A DNA stretch of 35,916 nucleotides from contig CAINXK010000109.1 of assembly GCA_903854805.1 (NCBI GenBank), positions 1-35,916 of the forward strand, read 5' to 3'. Within the stretch, counting starts at the first letter, position 1, and the number at the start of each line of letters is the position of its first letter. The notes beneath the pieces are model-generated. The model saw nothing but the letters and a program-made list of their open reading frames with translations, searched no databases and was not told the origin of the DNA. The position numbers were made by a program, and so were the translations under genes. Source of the DNA: an uncultured Anaerolineae bacterium (GTDB taxonomy: Bacteria; Chloroflexota; Anaerolineae; Anaerolineales; Villigracilaceae). Of this stretch, positions 6,611 to 14,076 are shown one piece after another.

Positions 6611-6921
6611 AGATGAACATGATCCTGATCAAAGAATTGAACCAGATCATCAATCTTGAGCATGTGGTGGATATATCGTATGAGCCTGCCCATGATTTCA
6701 TCGATGACGAATTTGAGACCCTTGGGGCTCCTGTCCGAACTCTACACGCGGACGCCCTGCTGATCCTGACCACCACTGCGTTGATGTTGAAGACTGTTGA
6801 ACAGTACGATGGTGCATTTGTGGGCGTTGTTGCTACATCAAAGCTGATCATTATTCGTGGCAGAGTGGCAGAGATCGTATTCGATCTGCTAACTTCTATG
6901 TGCAGTGTACAGGTCATTTGA
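6607..6921 (+). CDS. About 104-aa hypothetical protein
   Basis: Three in-frame ATGs (6607, 6613, 6619) open the gene. The one at 6613 has the best spacing (6 nt) from GGAG, while 6607 gives the typical ATGA overlap. The product alternates hydrophobic stretches (ALLILTTTALML, SKLIIIRG) with an acidic segment (HDFIDDEFE), suggesting a small alpha/beta protein and not a membrane protein. It is cotranscribed with the gene before it. No family recognised. Confidence 0.65.
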   Translation: MKMNMILIKELNQIINLEHVVDISYEPAHDFIDDEFETLGAPVRTLHADALLILTTTALMLKTVEQYDGAFVGVVATSKLIIIRGRVAEIVFDLLTSMCSVQVI

Positions 6922-6924
6922 TGT

Positions 6925-7104
6925 ATGCGTTGGTCCTATGGGCCTGTGTGGCATCAGCAACGTCGGCCAGACTCGCCGCCCATGCTCCCGCGCGCGTTGG
7001 CAATATTAGAAGCAGTAGATATAAAAATCCGCAAATTCACTTATTCACGGCCGTGGGCCATGCGGGTGCGGGCTGTGTATAAACGGTTTGGTTTGGACGT
7101 ATAA
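6925..7104 (+). CDS. 59-aa basic hypothetical protein
   Basis: ATG at 6925 opens a 59-aa frame ending at TAA 7102-7104. The product is basic and Trp/Arg-rich (MRWSYGPVWHQQRRPDSPPM) with a helix (LPRALAILEAVDIKIRKF) and a basic end (VRAVYKRFGLDV). This composition is more protein-like than the overlapping frame 6921-7082. Its 3' end runs through the left arm of the 15-bp inverted repeat at 7091-7124. The ribosome site is weak, so confidence is moderate. Confidence 0.45.
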   Translation: MRWSYGPVWHQQRRPDSPPMLPRALAILEAVDIKIRKFTYSRPWAMRVRAVYKRFGLDV

Positions 7105-7191
7105 CTAATGTTATACGTCCAAACATGGGCATAGTAGCCCAGTACAGGCAGGGATTTAGCGGTTTAGCTGGCAATAAGTTGGACGCATAAC
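7091..7191. repeat. Inverted and direct repeats upstream of the primase
   Basis: GTTTGGACGTATAAC (7091-7105) and GTTATACGTCCAAAC (7110-7124) are a perfect 15-bp inverted repeat around TAAT. A third, diverged copy, GTTGGACGCATAAC, is at 7178-7191. GGCAGGGATT occurs at about 7147 and again at about 7196, after the outer copies. The spacing suggests protein binding sites controlling or starting replication. The 182-bp gap 7105-7286 holds no other gene that I can support. Confidence 0.65.
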
Positions 7192-7286
7192 TGTGGGCAG
7201 GGATTGTTCCTGATTTTATAGCCGTTTTTGGTTTTGCCGTCCGTCAGGTGTGTAAGAAAATTTTGCAATTTTGGAGAAACGGTCTT

Positions 7287-8468
7287 ATGGCGATCAATAC
7301 TGATTTGGAGTGGAAAGCAAAGGTAGATCGTTTCGTGGAACAGCTTAAGGATAAGGCGGACCTGGTTGAAGTGATCGAGGCAACCGGGCCCTATAAGTTT
7401 GACACACGCAAGCGCGGGAGATTTTTATATTGCACAAAGCCAGACAGCTTGACCGTTGATCCTGATTGGGGCCAGTACACCTGGTTCTCAAAAGCCGGTT
7501 CAAACGGTAAGCAATTTGATACCGGGGATGTCTTTACCTGGTTAGAACAGAATGCAAATATGGATTTCTGGCAGGCATGTTTATTTTTAGCCCAGAAATA
7601 TGGCGTGGATGTGCCCAAAGGCGTCAAGCAATCTGACCCAGCAACCGCCAGGGAAGTTAAGAGCCGTGGCCAAATGTTTGATATCGCCTGCCGGTGGTTT
7701 GAAAACCAATTGTGGTCCACTCCGGCTGCATTGGAATATGTACGCTCGCGTGGCTGGACGGATGAAACCATTCACAAGGCACGACTGGGCTACAGCGGTG
7801 GCACCCAGACGACGGTCAAGGATTTGACCGGGACATTGAAAATGAATGAAGTGAACCTTGACGACCCTGCTGCTGTTGCTCTTATCGGGCGGCGTGGCGA
7901 TGTAGCTGCCTGGATCAAGGCCCAGTCAATTGAAGATGCCAGCGATAACTGGCAATCAAATAATTCAATCGTCGGGTTGGCTACATTCCCCAGGCTGATT
8001 TACCCACATATTTGGCGAGGTCGGGTCAGCTATTTCAGCGGACGAAACCTGAAGGTTGTTGGGGATCGAATGGTGGGAGAGAATGCGCCGGATGAGGGCA
8101 GGCCAAAAGCCTATAACTTACCCAGAGCGCTGATAGGTGAACGGCAGCGTTATTTCAATGCAGAGTTTTACCGGGGCGCCGATATTTGCTTTGTAGTCGA
8201 GGGCCAGGCGGATGCCATCTCCCTGCAACAATGGGGGTTTGCGGCAGTGGCATTGGTGGGTGTAGCTGCTGATAGCGCACTGGCAGAAACGCTGTCCAAG
8301 GCGAAGATCAGGACGGTCTACGTGGCACTGGATGACGACAAGGCCGGGCAGGATGCGTTGTTACGGGTGGCCGGTGTCTTCGGGCCCATGGCGAGACTGT
8401 TTAAGTGGGAGAACTTTGGCAAACCTACATCCAGCGATGACAGCGAACCCACCGAGGCCATAGAATGA
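7287..8468 (+). CDS. DnaG-like primase with degenerate zinc domain and TOPRIM
   Basis: A 393-aa primase predicted to make RNA primers for phage replication. Residues about 15-110 follow the CHC2 zinc-binding domain of DnaG (ADLVEVIEATGPYKF, then TGDVFTWLEQ and a helical end). The usual Cys/His ligands are mostly gone, with a single Cys in FLYCTKPDS. The catalytic TOPRIM domain near the C-terminus has VVEGQADAISLQQWG and the acidic VYVALDDDKAGQDAL. I use ATG 7287, 10 nt after GGAG; a GTG at 7248 has no ribosome site. Its TGA overlaps the ATG of the downstream ATPase (ATGA), so the two are made together. Confidence 0.85.
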   Translation: MAINTDLEWKAKVDRFVEQLKDKADLVEVIEATGPYKFDTRKRGRFLYCTKPDSLTVDPDWGQYTWFSKAGSNGKQFDTGDVFTWLEQNANMDFWQACLFLAQKYGVDVPKGVKQSDPATAREVKSRGQMFDIACRWFENQLWSTPAALEYVRSRGWTDETIHKARLGYSGGTQTTVKDLTGTLKMNEVNLDDPAAVALIGRRGDVAAWIKAQSIEDASDNWQSNNSIVGLATFPRLIYPHIWRGRVSYFSGRNLKVVGDRMVGENAPDEGRPKAYNLPRALIGERQRYFNAEFYRGADICFVVEGQADAISLQQWGFAAVALVGVAADSALAETLSKAKIRTVYVALDDDKAGQDALLRVAGVFGPMARLFKWENFGKPTSSDDSEPTEAIE

Positions 8469-10417
8469 AGACCGAAACTATAAAATTAGACGCTAACGAT
8501 TTGCTGAAAATGTTTATAGACAGAGGTCTATCAGCAGCCGATCAGCGTGCGCAAATTCAGGCCATGACTGCCCTGGCCCAGCCATTGATCGAACGCATGG
8601 CCACTGAGGCTGGTAATCTGCGCCAGGGTATGGATGCTGATGAAACCTGGAGCTCAGATTATGAATTAGCGTTGGATGCCGTTGTTAAGATGGCCTCCAC
8701 CCTGGATGAGACCACCCTGGGCCGTTGGAAAAGCAAACTGGCTCGCAAATTGCGCATGCCAACCCGCGATTTCAACAATGCCCTGGCGGGTAAAAAGCGT
8801 GACGGAAAAACAAAGACGAAGGACGAGGTCGCCACATTTATTTTCGGCGGCGATCTGATCGGCGACACCCTTGTGGAATATTGCTACGACCCGGAACAGG
8901 GGCACAGCAAACTGGCAGTCCGCAAGCTGCCAGATGGTAAAGCAGAGCTCGTCGACGAGGTGCTTATCGATGGGATCAAGTACAAACCCATCCCCCCCAT
9001 CTATGACCGCATGGTGACCAGTGGCAGCGTATTGTTCCCAAGCGCGTTATCAGCAGAACGCTTGAGCACGCGCGAACTGGCTGCCAAAGTTGAATCATTC
9101 CTGCTAAAGAACTATCTTTTCGACGATAACAAAATCCCCAGGGTTATCAGTTACTACGTGTTACTGACGTGGCTATACGACAATTTCCGAAGTATCCCAT
9201 ACCTGCGCGCGCGCGGGGATGCCGGATCCGGGAAGAGTGAACTTATGAAGCGAGTCGGTCTGGTCTGCTACCGATTAACCAAAACCAACGGCGCGGGCAC
9301 CATGGCCTCCTTCTTCCGCACCACCGAAACGTTCAAGGGCACGGTCTATTTCGATGAGATGGATCTGTCCCAGGGCTCGGGCGCAGATAACGAGGTCGTG
9401 AAGTTTATCAACCTGGGTGCCATGGATGGTAACCCGGTCATCCGGCTGGAAGAGGTGATGAAACCGGATGGCAGTAAGGGCTACCAGCCAACACCCTTCC
9501 GATCGTTTTGCCCGAAACTCTTTGCCATGCGCAAGGATTTCGAAGACGATGCGGTTGGCAGCCGCTCGATAAGTTTTCGCCTGGTGGGTAAAGAGCCGGA
9601 AGAAATGATGGCAAAGGGAATACCCTTTGAAATCAATGACCGGATGGATAAGGAAGCCCAGACCATACGCAACCTTTTGTTGACGTGGCGCATGTATGAG
9701 TTCAAAGCGGGTAAGCGTGATCTGGGAAATGAGTTGGTAGACATCCTGGTCAGTAGCAGAATGAACCAGGTAACCATGCCCATCAAGAGCCTGGCTACCG
9801 ATTCGCAAGGGGTTATTGATTACCAATTTTTGGCACAGGTCCAGGTTTTGTTACGCAGGATCCACGCCGAGCAGGTTCAAGAGCGATCGATGGGCAAGAC
9901 AGCACGCGTGGTTGAAGCGCTCTGGAAGATTTACCTGTTCCCAGACCTGCGGGCGAAATGTCTGCACGTGCAAAATGATGGCAGCATCCGCATCAAGGTT
10001 GGTGATGTACAGATAGTCACCAATGATTTGATCGAAGAGATGAACTCGGATGCTTCGATCGAACGCCAGTCAAAGGAGGAAGATCCAAACAAGAAATTCA
10101 AGCCCAGGCATGAGATCCAGGCACGCACGATCGGCAACATCATCCGGGATGATCTCTCCCTGACTATGTTGGACCGGACCAACAAGGGTTTCTTTTTTCA
10201 ATGGGACGATCTGAAGATGCGTATTTACGGCCGAAAATATGGTGTTTTTGACCTGGATAATGTCGAAACAGTCAAGCGTATTGAGGATGCTCAGGCTGCA
10301 GTCCGCAAAATGCAAGGCATGGCGGGCCCAAAACCCGTCCAAATGGCCATAGAGCCTGATTTACAGCCAATAAATGGCGATATTGATCCAAATCCGGAGG
10401 TATATGAGTGGGCTTAG
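8465..10417 (+). CDS. P-loop ATPase, probable replicative helicase
   Basis: A 650-aa protein coupled to the primase. A Walker A motif, GDAGSGKSEL, lies near residues 250-259 and a Walker B, TVYFDEMDL, near 293-301; VGSRSISFRL downstream could contribute an arginine finger. The N-terminal 150 residues are helical and polar, and the C-terminal 250 include a possible winged-helix segment (RTIGNIIRDDLSLTM). The pattern is that of phage AAA+/SF3-like helicases that follow a primase; I cannot assign a narrower family. A DNA-unwinding role is inferred from context. The gene ends inside the first of the iteron-like repeats. Confidence 0.75.
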   Translation: MKTETIKLDANDLLKMFIDRGLSAADQRAQIQAMTALAQPLIERMATEAGNLRQGMDADETWSSDYELALDAVVKMASTLDETTLGRWKSKLARKLRMPTRDFNNALAGKKRDGKTKTKDEVATFIFGGDLIGDTLVEYCYDPEQGHSKLAVRKLPDGKAELVDEVLIDGIKYKPIPPIYDRMVTSGSVLFPSALSAERLSTRELAAKVESFLLKNYLFDDNKIPRVISYYVLLTWLYDNFRSIPYLRARGDAGSGKSELMKRVGLVCYRLTKTNGAGTMASFFRTTETFKGTVYFDEMDLSQGSGADNEVVKFINLGAMDGNPVIRLEEVMKPDGSKGYQPTPFRSFCPKLFAMRKDFEDDAVGSRSISFRLVGKEPEEMMAKGIPFEINDRMDKEAQTIRNLLLTWRMYEFKAGKRDLGNELVDILVSSRMNQVTMPIKSLATDSQGVIDYQFLAQVQVLLRRIHAEQVQERSMGKTARVVEALWKIYLFPDLRAKCLHVQNDGSIRIKVGDVQIVTNDLIEEMNSDASIERQSKEEDPNKKFKPRHEIQARTIGNIIRDDLSLTMLDRTNKGFFFQWDDLKMRIYGRKYGVFDLDNVETVKRIEDAQAAVRKMQGMAGPKPVQMAIEPDLQPINGDIDPNPEVYEWA

Positions 10418-10757
10418 TGAACGTGTGAAGCAAAATAGCCGTAAAAGCCTGAAATATATTTGTTTTGTAAATAATACAAAACATTATTTAATTGGGTTTT
10501 TGAGCGTATTTTGCTTCACATGTTCACCGATCGTTCACGCCAACCAAATAATGGCAAAAAAGAGATGCCAAAACAGCCTAAAAGCGATTGCTGCCATGGT
10601 ATTAGGGCTGTATTTGAGTGTACTTATGAACATTTATGATGGATATAGGTTAAAGATTGAATTTTTTGCCTTGTACGGTTTGGCGGAACGCGTACAAACA
10701 TCGGGATTCGTGAAGCAAATTTTTACAGCTTCACTGTGGTTCACTGTGGTTCACTAG
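10404..10757 (+). CDS. Doubtful 117-aa frame overlapping the putative origin
   Basis: An ATG at 10404, only 3 nt after GGAGG, opens a frame to 10757. The product has two hydrophobic stretches (HYLIGFLSVFCF and KAIAAMVLGLYLSVLM) and could be a membrane protein, but its composition is irregular, the region is much more AT-rich than flanking genes, and it is filled with inverted and direct repeats. I think the region mainly serves as a non-coding or dual-purpose replication element. Confidence 0.3.
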   Translation: MSGLSERVKQNSRKSLKYICFVNNTKHYLIGFLSVFCFTCSPIVHANQIMAKKRCQNSLKAIAAMVLGLYLSVLMNIYDGYRLKIEFFALYGLAERVQTSGFVKQIFTASLWFTVVH

Positions 10758-10760
10758 AGG
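10417..10760. repeat. AT-rich iteron-like repeat cluster, candidate replication origin
   Basis: 10417-10437 (GTGAACGTGTGAAGCAAAAT onward) is inverted at 10507-10527 with one mismatch in 21 bp. Between them lies an AT-rich stretch with a perfect hairpin TGTTTTGTA/TACAAAACA (10461-10469, 10475-10483). Another TTCACG follows at about 10533. At the far end, GTGAAGC (10710-10716) and GCTTCAC (10728-10734) are inverted, and TCACTGTGGT is tandemly repeated (10731-10740, 10741-10750) with a third TCAC at 10751, so TTCAC recurs every 10 bp. Repeated GTGAA-containing sites beside an AT-rich segment, directly after primase and helicase genes, is the layout of an initiator-bound origin. Confidence 0.6.
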
Positions 10761-10766
10761 AATATT

Positions 10767-11600
10767 ATGGCGGTAATTATGGTTGGGCGAGAAATGAATA
10801 ACAACAATAGCTGGTTTGAAAATGGCATGAACACCTGGCGGCATGTGATCCAGGTAAGTGAGCGCACCCTGATCGATAACGTGGCAGCCACCGTACCCTG
10901 GTTGGCACCAGTCAGCCCGGCGTATATGGTCTGGCACAATGCGGTCACGCTGCTGGGCTGGCCTGTCTGGGTGGCCTGGGTGGTGGCGCTGGCGGTCGAA
11001 GGTCTGGGCCTAAGCGTGGTGGCCACATCGTTTCAGCTGTGGCGCGAAAAACGAAATACATTTTGGATGGCAGTTTGCACAACGGTTTTTTATTTGGCGA
11101 TTGTGATCACTGTCAACGTGGCCCTGGATCTGGGTGCACCGGCCTGGTTTGCCAAAGCGCTGCTCTCATTGTTGTCCGTGCCTGCAGCTGTGACGATTGC
11201 ACTGCGCACCCAAAATGCCCAGGCTACCGATGAAGAGAAAAACATGGAATATCTGCGGCTGGAAAATCAACGAAAAAGCGAAGAACTTGAATACGAGCGC
11301 AAAGTGGCAGCCGAAGAACGTGAATATATGCGCAGGGTGGATGCAGAGGAGCGGGCCCGGCGCCATGAAATTAGAGTTGAAAAGCTGGCTCACTCTGATC
11401 CGAAAGTTTCCGGAAACTTTCCGAAAGGGATTCAGGTTACCGAAAGTTTCGAGAAATATAGTGACTGGAGGCAGATACCCCAGCAAGAACGCGAAAGAAT
11501 TGCCCTTATGAGCACGAAAGAAGTCATGGCTATGTTCGGAACCAGCGAAAGAACGGCCACCAATTGGCGCAAGGAGGCCCTCAAGAATGTCGGAGGTTGA
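10767..11600 (+). CDS. Membrane protein with coiled coil and C-terminal helix-turn-helix
   Basis: A 277-aa protein with an unusual layout. The N-terminal half has about three membrane helices (around residues 60-85, 97-122 and 124-148). A highly charged coiled coil follows (about 155-205, with repeated E/R/K blocks such as EELEYERKVAAEEREYMRRV). The last 40 residues (MSTKEVMAMFGTSERTATNW then RKEAL) resemble a helix-turn-helix. It would thus hold a DNA-binding domain at the inner membrane face. GAGG lies 6 nt before the ATG. It is the first gene after the candidate origin, so tethering DNA or a replication complex to the membrane is a possible role. I do not recognise a named family. Confidence 0.75.
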   Translation: MAVIMVGREMNNNNSWFENGMNTWRHVIQVSERTLIDNVAATVPWLAPVSPAYMVWHNAVTLLGWPVWVAWVVALAVEGLGLSVVATSFQLWREKRNTFWMAVCTTVFYLAIVITVNVALDLGAPAWFAKALLSLLSVPAAVTIALRTQNAQATDEEKNMEYLRLENQRKSEELEYERKVAAEEREYMRRVDAEERARRHEIRVEKLAHSDPKVSGNFPKGIQVTESFEKYSDWRQIPQQERERIALMSTKEVMAMFGTSERTATNWRKEALKNVGG

Positions 11601-11844
11601 TTATTCCGCCTACTGGAAACGCCATCCGGATCTGCTAAAAAGGGTGGAGTTGGTAGCACTATATGGCCATCATTATGACCATGCAGCAGAGCGGCAGGAT
11701 TGGCGCGTTTTGTTAGCCCTGGCACGTTGGGCGCGTGTTTGGAACATGCCAGGGCTAGAACGAAAAGCTAAATGCCAGGCGATGAAACTTATACCGAAAA
11801 ATGAACGAGAGATATTGGAGGTAATGGAATGCAAACGGGCATGA
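11587..11844 (+). CDS. 85-aa helical hypothetical protein
   Basis: Overlaps the end of the membrane-HTH gene by 14 nt, with an AAGGAGG site just upstream. The product is helical and rich in Trp, Arg and His (YWKRHPDLLKRVELVALYGH; DWRVLLALARWARVW), with no membrane segment or metal cluster. Its end overlaps the next gene by 16 nt. Function unknown; cotranscription suggests it works with its neighbours. Confidence 0.6.
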   Translation: MSEVDYSAYWKRHPDLLKRVELVALYGHHYDHAAERQDWRVLLALARWARVWNMPGLERKAKCQAMKLIPKNEREILEVMECKRA

Positions 11845-12059
11845 TGTGGTTCGATAACGATCCAAAGAAAAATATAAGCCTGCGGGTGGCTGAGGCGGCA
11901 CAGTATTACCTGCATAAATATGGCAGCGTGCCAACAACCTGCCTGGTTAACCCAGCCATGCTGCCAGGTGGAGAGATGCGGATCAGCGACGTGGATCTCA
12001 AACCCGCGAAATGGATTATGCCAAATAGTTATTGGATTGGACGTGAGGAAACACTATGA
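11829..12059 (+). CDS. 76-aa hypothetical protein
   Basis: ATG at 11829 lies inside the end of the previous gene, preceded by GGAGGTAATGGA, with GGAGG 8-10 nt upstream. The product (NISLRVAEAAQYYLHKYGSV, then PTTCLVNPAML) has one likely helix and a short beta-prone part. The pattern resembles small phage proteins with a helix followed by CxVNPxM, but I cannot name the family. Its TGA overlaps the ATG of the next gene. Confidence 0.6.
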   Translation: MQTGMMWFDNDPKKNISLRVAEAAQYYLHKYGSVPTTCLVNPAMLPGGEMRISDVDLKPAKWIMPNSYWIGREETL

Positions 12060-12493
12060 AAAACATGCCATCCCGCAGCTGTGCGCCAATATTTATAGCC
12101 GCCCTGATCGTTGCGTTTGTTTGGGCTGCAGCCGGTATTGGAAGAGCGTCCGAAGCGATTTGTGTATCACTGGGCATGGTGATCCTGTTGATAACGTACA
12201 TTCGGAACGTATATTATGTCGGTCCGCATCAACAAGAAAGTATTGAGATTTATCACGCATTGTGGACGACTCCTGTTGAAAATTTCATTTTCGTCCAAGA
12301 TGCTCTGACCGAGGTAAGACCAGGCGAGGGCGGACAGAATGAGGAAATTCGAAAGTGGAAAAAAGGCTGGAGCTTAGAACGGTTTGATCGAGAGTGTTTT
12401 GAGTTTGAAGCCCGCGCCAAGGCGTCGGGAGAGATAGACGATTTTTACGAACGGTTTAACGCAGCTCACGCATCGCAACCATGGATTGACTGA
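12056..12493 (+). CDS. Membrane protein with two N-terminal helices
   Basis: A 145-aa protein. Two membrane helices occupy about residues 12-30 and 36-48 (APIFIAALIVAFVWAAAGIG and a hydrophobic segment CVSLGMVILLITYI), followed by a soluble charged region of about 95 residues with many Glu, Lys and Trp. The layout suggests a short hairpin anchor with a cytoplasmic domain. ATG overlaps the preceding stop. It begins a run of three consecutive membrane-protein genes (12056-14066). Function unknown. Confidence 0.65.
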   Translation: MKNMPSRSCAPIFIAALIVAFVWAAAGIGRASEAICVSLGMVILLITYIRNVYYVGPHQQESIEIYHALWTTPVENFIFVQDALTEVRPGEGGQNEEIRKWKKGWSLERFDRECFEFEARAKASGEIDDFYERFNAAHASQPWID

Positions 12494-12494
12494 T

Positions 12495-13436
12495 ATGAAA
12501 GCAATTGGATCTGTCTTACTCGTTCTAGTCGCGCTGATATTAATTAGCGTTGGATATTTGAGAATAACATCATCAATTTTGCAAAAGAAGGTGGGCGAAC
12601 CTTCGGCAACACCGGCCGCGTCTACTGCAGTAGGTCAGGCAGCCATCATGGCAGTAGTGGAGACTTCCACGCTGGCAGGCCCAACAGGGACTCCTACATC
12701 TGACCTGGTGGCCACGGCGCAACTCGAACGTGATGCAGCCATTGTTGCGGCGGATGCGTCCAGACGTGCAGAGTTGGATGCCCAGCAAATGTTAGTGTAC
12801 GCCCAGCAAACCGCAGAAAGCGTCCAGATCGCTGCGCTGAATGCTACGATGACATTGGGCGCACAGACAATCCAGCTGGCATCTATACACGCCACTGACA
12901 ATGCAGTCAGCGCAACCCGGCAGGCAGCAGCGATCGCAGACCGCAACAACAGCGCAACTGCCACAGCAGTGGCACCGGCGCGGTTGTTGGCAGCGAAACA
13001 ACAGGCAGCGGCTGCAGAGACTGCCCGAATGAGCGCGTATGTGTCCCCAGTTGCAAACCTGATTCTGTCAATATCAGCGTTTGGGTTCGTGATCGTCTTT
13101 GGGATGGCAATCCGCGGGCGGCAAGAGCCGCAATATATTGAAGCACCGGCCGTGACACATATACACCGCGGTAATGTAATCTCTGTAATTGAAGGTCCAC
13201 CTTGCACAGCAGAGCAGTGGCGGGCATGGGCTACCTGGATGCAGGCGGGTGGCAGTGCAGCTGTGGGAGATTGGGAGACAGCGTCCAGTCCATTCCGGGG
13301 CACGGAATACCGGCTGGGATTATATAGATGGGCTGTCAAAAATAAGATGATAGCGATTGTCGATAGGGTGCAGGTATTAACTGACCTCGGGCGTGAGTAC
13401 GTAACAGCGCACTCCCCCGCCGTGGAATTATCCTAA
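12495..13436 (+). CDS. Ala/Thr-rich long-helix membrane protein
   Basis: A 313-aa protein from ATG 12495 (a TTG at 12486 is a less likely start). A membrane helix or uncleaved signal occupies about residues 5-25 (SVLLVLVALILISVGYL). A long low-complexity region of Ala, Thr, Gln and Asp follows (about 35-180), predicted as an extended helix with few charges. A second membrane helix is near 185-205 (LILSISAFGFVIVFGMAI). The last 100 residues include EQWRAWATWMQ and WAVKNKMIAIVDRVQVLTDL, compatible with a small winged-helix fold. With two anchors, the long helix would lie on one side of the membrane and the C-terminal domain on the other. No family recognised. Confidence 0.65.
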   Translation: MKAIGSVLLVLVALILISVGYLRITSSILQKKVGEPSATPAASTAVGQAAIMAVVETSTLAGPTGTPTSDLVATAQLERDAAIVAADASRRAELDAQQMLVYAQQTAESVQIAALNATMTLGAQTIQLASIHATDNAVSATRQAAAIADRNNSATATAVAPARLLAAKQQAAAAETARMSAYVSPVANLILSISAFGFVIVFGMAIRGRQEPQYIEAPAVTHIHRGNVISVIEGPPCTAEQWRAWATWMQAGGSAAVGDWETASSPFRGTEYRLGLYRWAVKNKMIAIVDRVQVLTDLGREYVTAHSPAVELS

Positions 13437-13448
13437 TTACGCATCTAT

Positions 13449-13496
13449 CCCCACCACACGCATGGTATCCACGCATGTGGAGTGGTGGGGGAGGAG
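13449..13496 (+). promoter_or_regulatory. Hairpin abutting the ribosome site of the gene at 13503
   Basis: CCCCACCAC (13449-13457) pairs with GTGGTGGGG (13482-13490), with an inner hairpin CCAC-GCAT-GTGG at 13469-13480. The right arm runs directly into GGGGGAGGAG (13487-13496), the ribosome site of the following gene, so the fold could limit its translation. ACGCATG is repeated in the loop. No T run follows, so it is not a terminator. Confidence 0.55.
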
Positions 13497-13502
13497 TTGG
13501 AA

Positions 13503-14066
13503 ATGAAAAAAGCAACAGTTATATTTTTTGTAATAGCCTCTGCAATCCTGGTGGCTGCATTGGTAAATAACGATGTATTCAAAGGTTGGTCCTGGCAAAA
13601 CACGAATGACCGGGTGCAGGCTCGTGCGCACGCTCAGGCCGAATGGAATGTGCAGCTGGCAGAGCGCAAAGCAGTCAGCGAACAGATTGTGGCCAGCTGG
13701 AAAATAGCCATTCCGATATTTTGGGGCGTGGCGTCATTTGTGGTTGTTACATTAGCGTTAATCCTGATCTATGTCATGGCGCGGACCGGGCACGCACTGG
13801 TAACAAAATCCCAGATTTGGTCTCGGTCAATCAGCGTGGATCCACGCACCGGGCAGCTGCCCGGTTATCTGAATAATAGGGTTTTCGCAGATCCGAATAC
13901 GGGCCTGGTAATGACGACCGATAAACCTGCAGCGCCAGATCGACAGTTAGCGCAAGGCGCCATGGCTATCCGGGCGGCCGGTGTGGTATCGCGTAACTCC
14001 AGAAATAGCGGGCAGCAGGTTGTAATCCCGGCTGAATATTTCGGCAATGAAATAATCAAAAAGTGA
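13503..14066 (+). CDS. Bitopic membrane protein, 187 aa
   Basis: ATG at 13503 has GGAGGAG at close spacing; a GTG at 13482 in frame would start inside the hairpin. Residues 4-24 form a membrane segment after two lysines (KKATVIFFVIASAILVAALV), and a second lies near 70-95 (WGVASFVVVTLALILIYVMA). The 45 residues between are polar and helical (RAHAQAEWNVQLAERKAVSE), and the 90-residue C-terminus is soluble. It resembles the two preceding membrane proteins in layout, suggesting a shared envelope complex. Function unknown. Confidence 0.65.
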   Translation: MKKATVIFFVIASAILVAALVNNDVFKGWSWQNTNDRVQARAHAQAEWNVQLAERKAVSEQIVASWKIAIPIFWGVASFVVVTLALILIYVMARTGHALVTKSQIWSRSISVDPRTGQLPGYLNNRVFADPNTGLVMTTDKPAAPDRQLAQGAMAIRAAGVVSRNSRNSGQQVVIPAEYFGNEIIKK

Positions 14067-14076
14067 GAGCACAGCA

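Noticed and set aside
6900..7082. 60-aa plus-strand frame with Ala/His-rich product
   Set aside because: The alternative frame 6925-7104 gives a more protein-like, basic product; only one can be real and neither is certain.
9275..9826. 183-aa minus-strand frame inside the helicase gene
   Set aside because: Antisense shadow of a clear P-loop ATPase with conserved motifs on the plus strand.
12635..13339. 234-aa minus-strand frame inside the Ala/Thr-rich membrane protein gene
   Set aside because: Long antisense frame caused by Ala/Thr codon bias; it has no recognisable fold and no neighbours on that strand.
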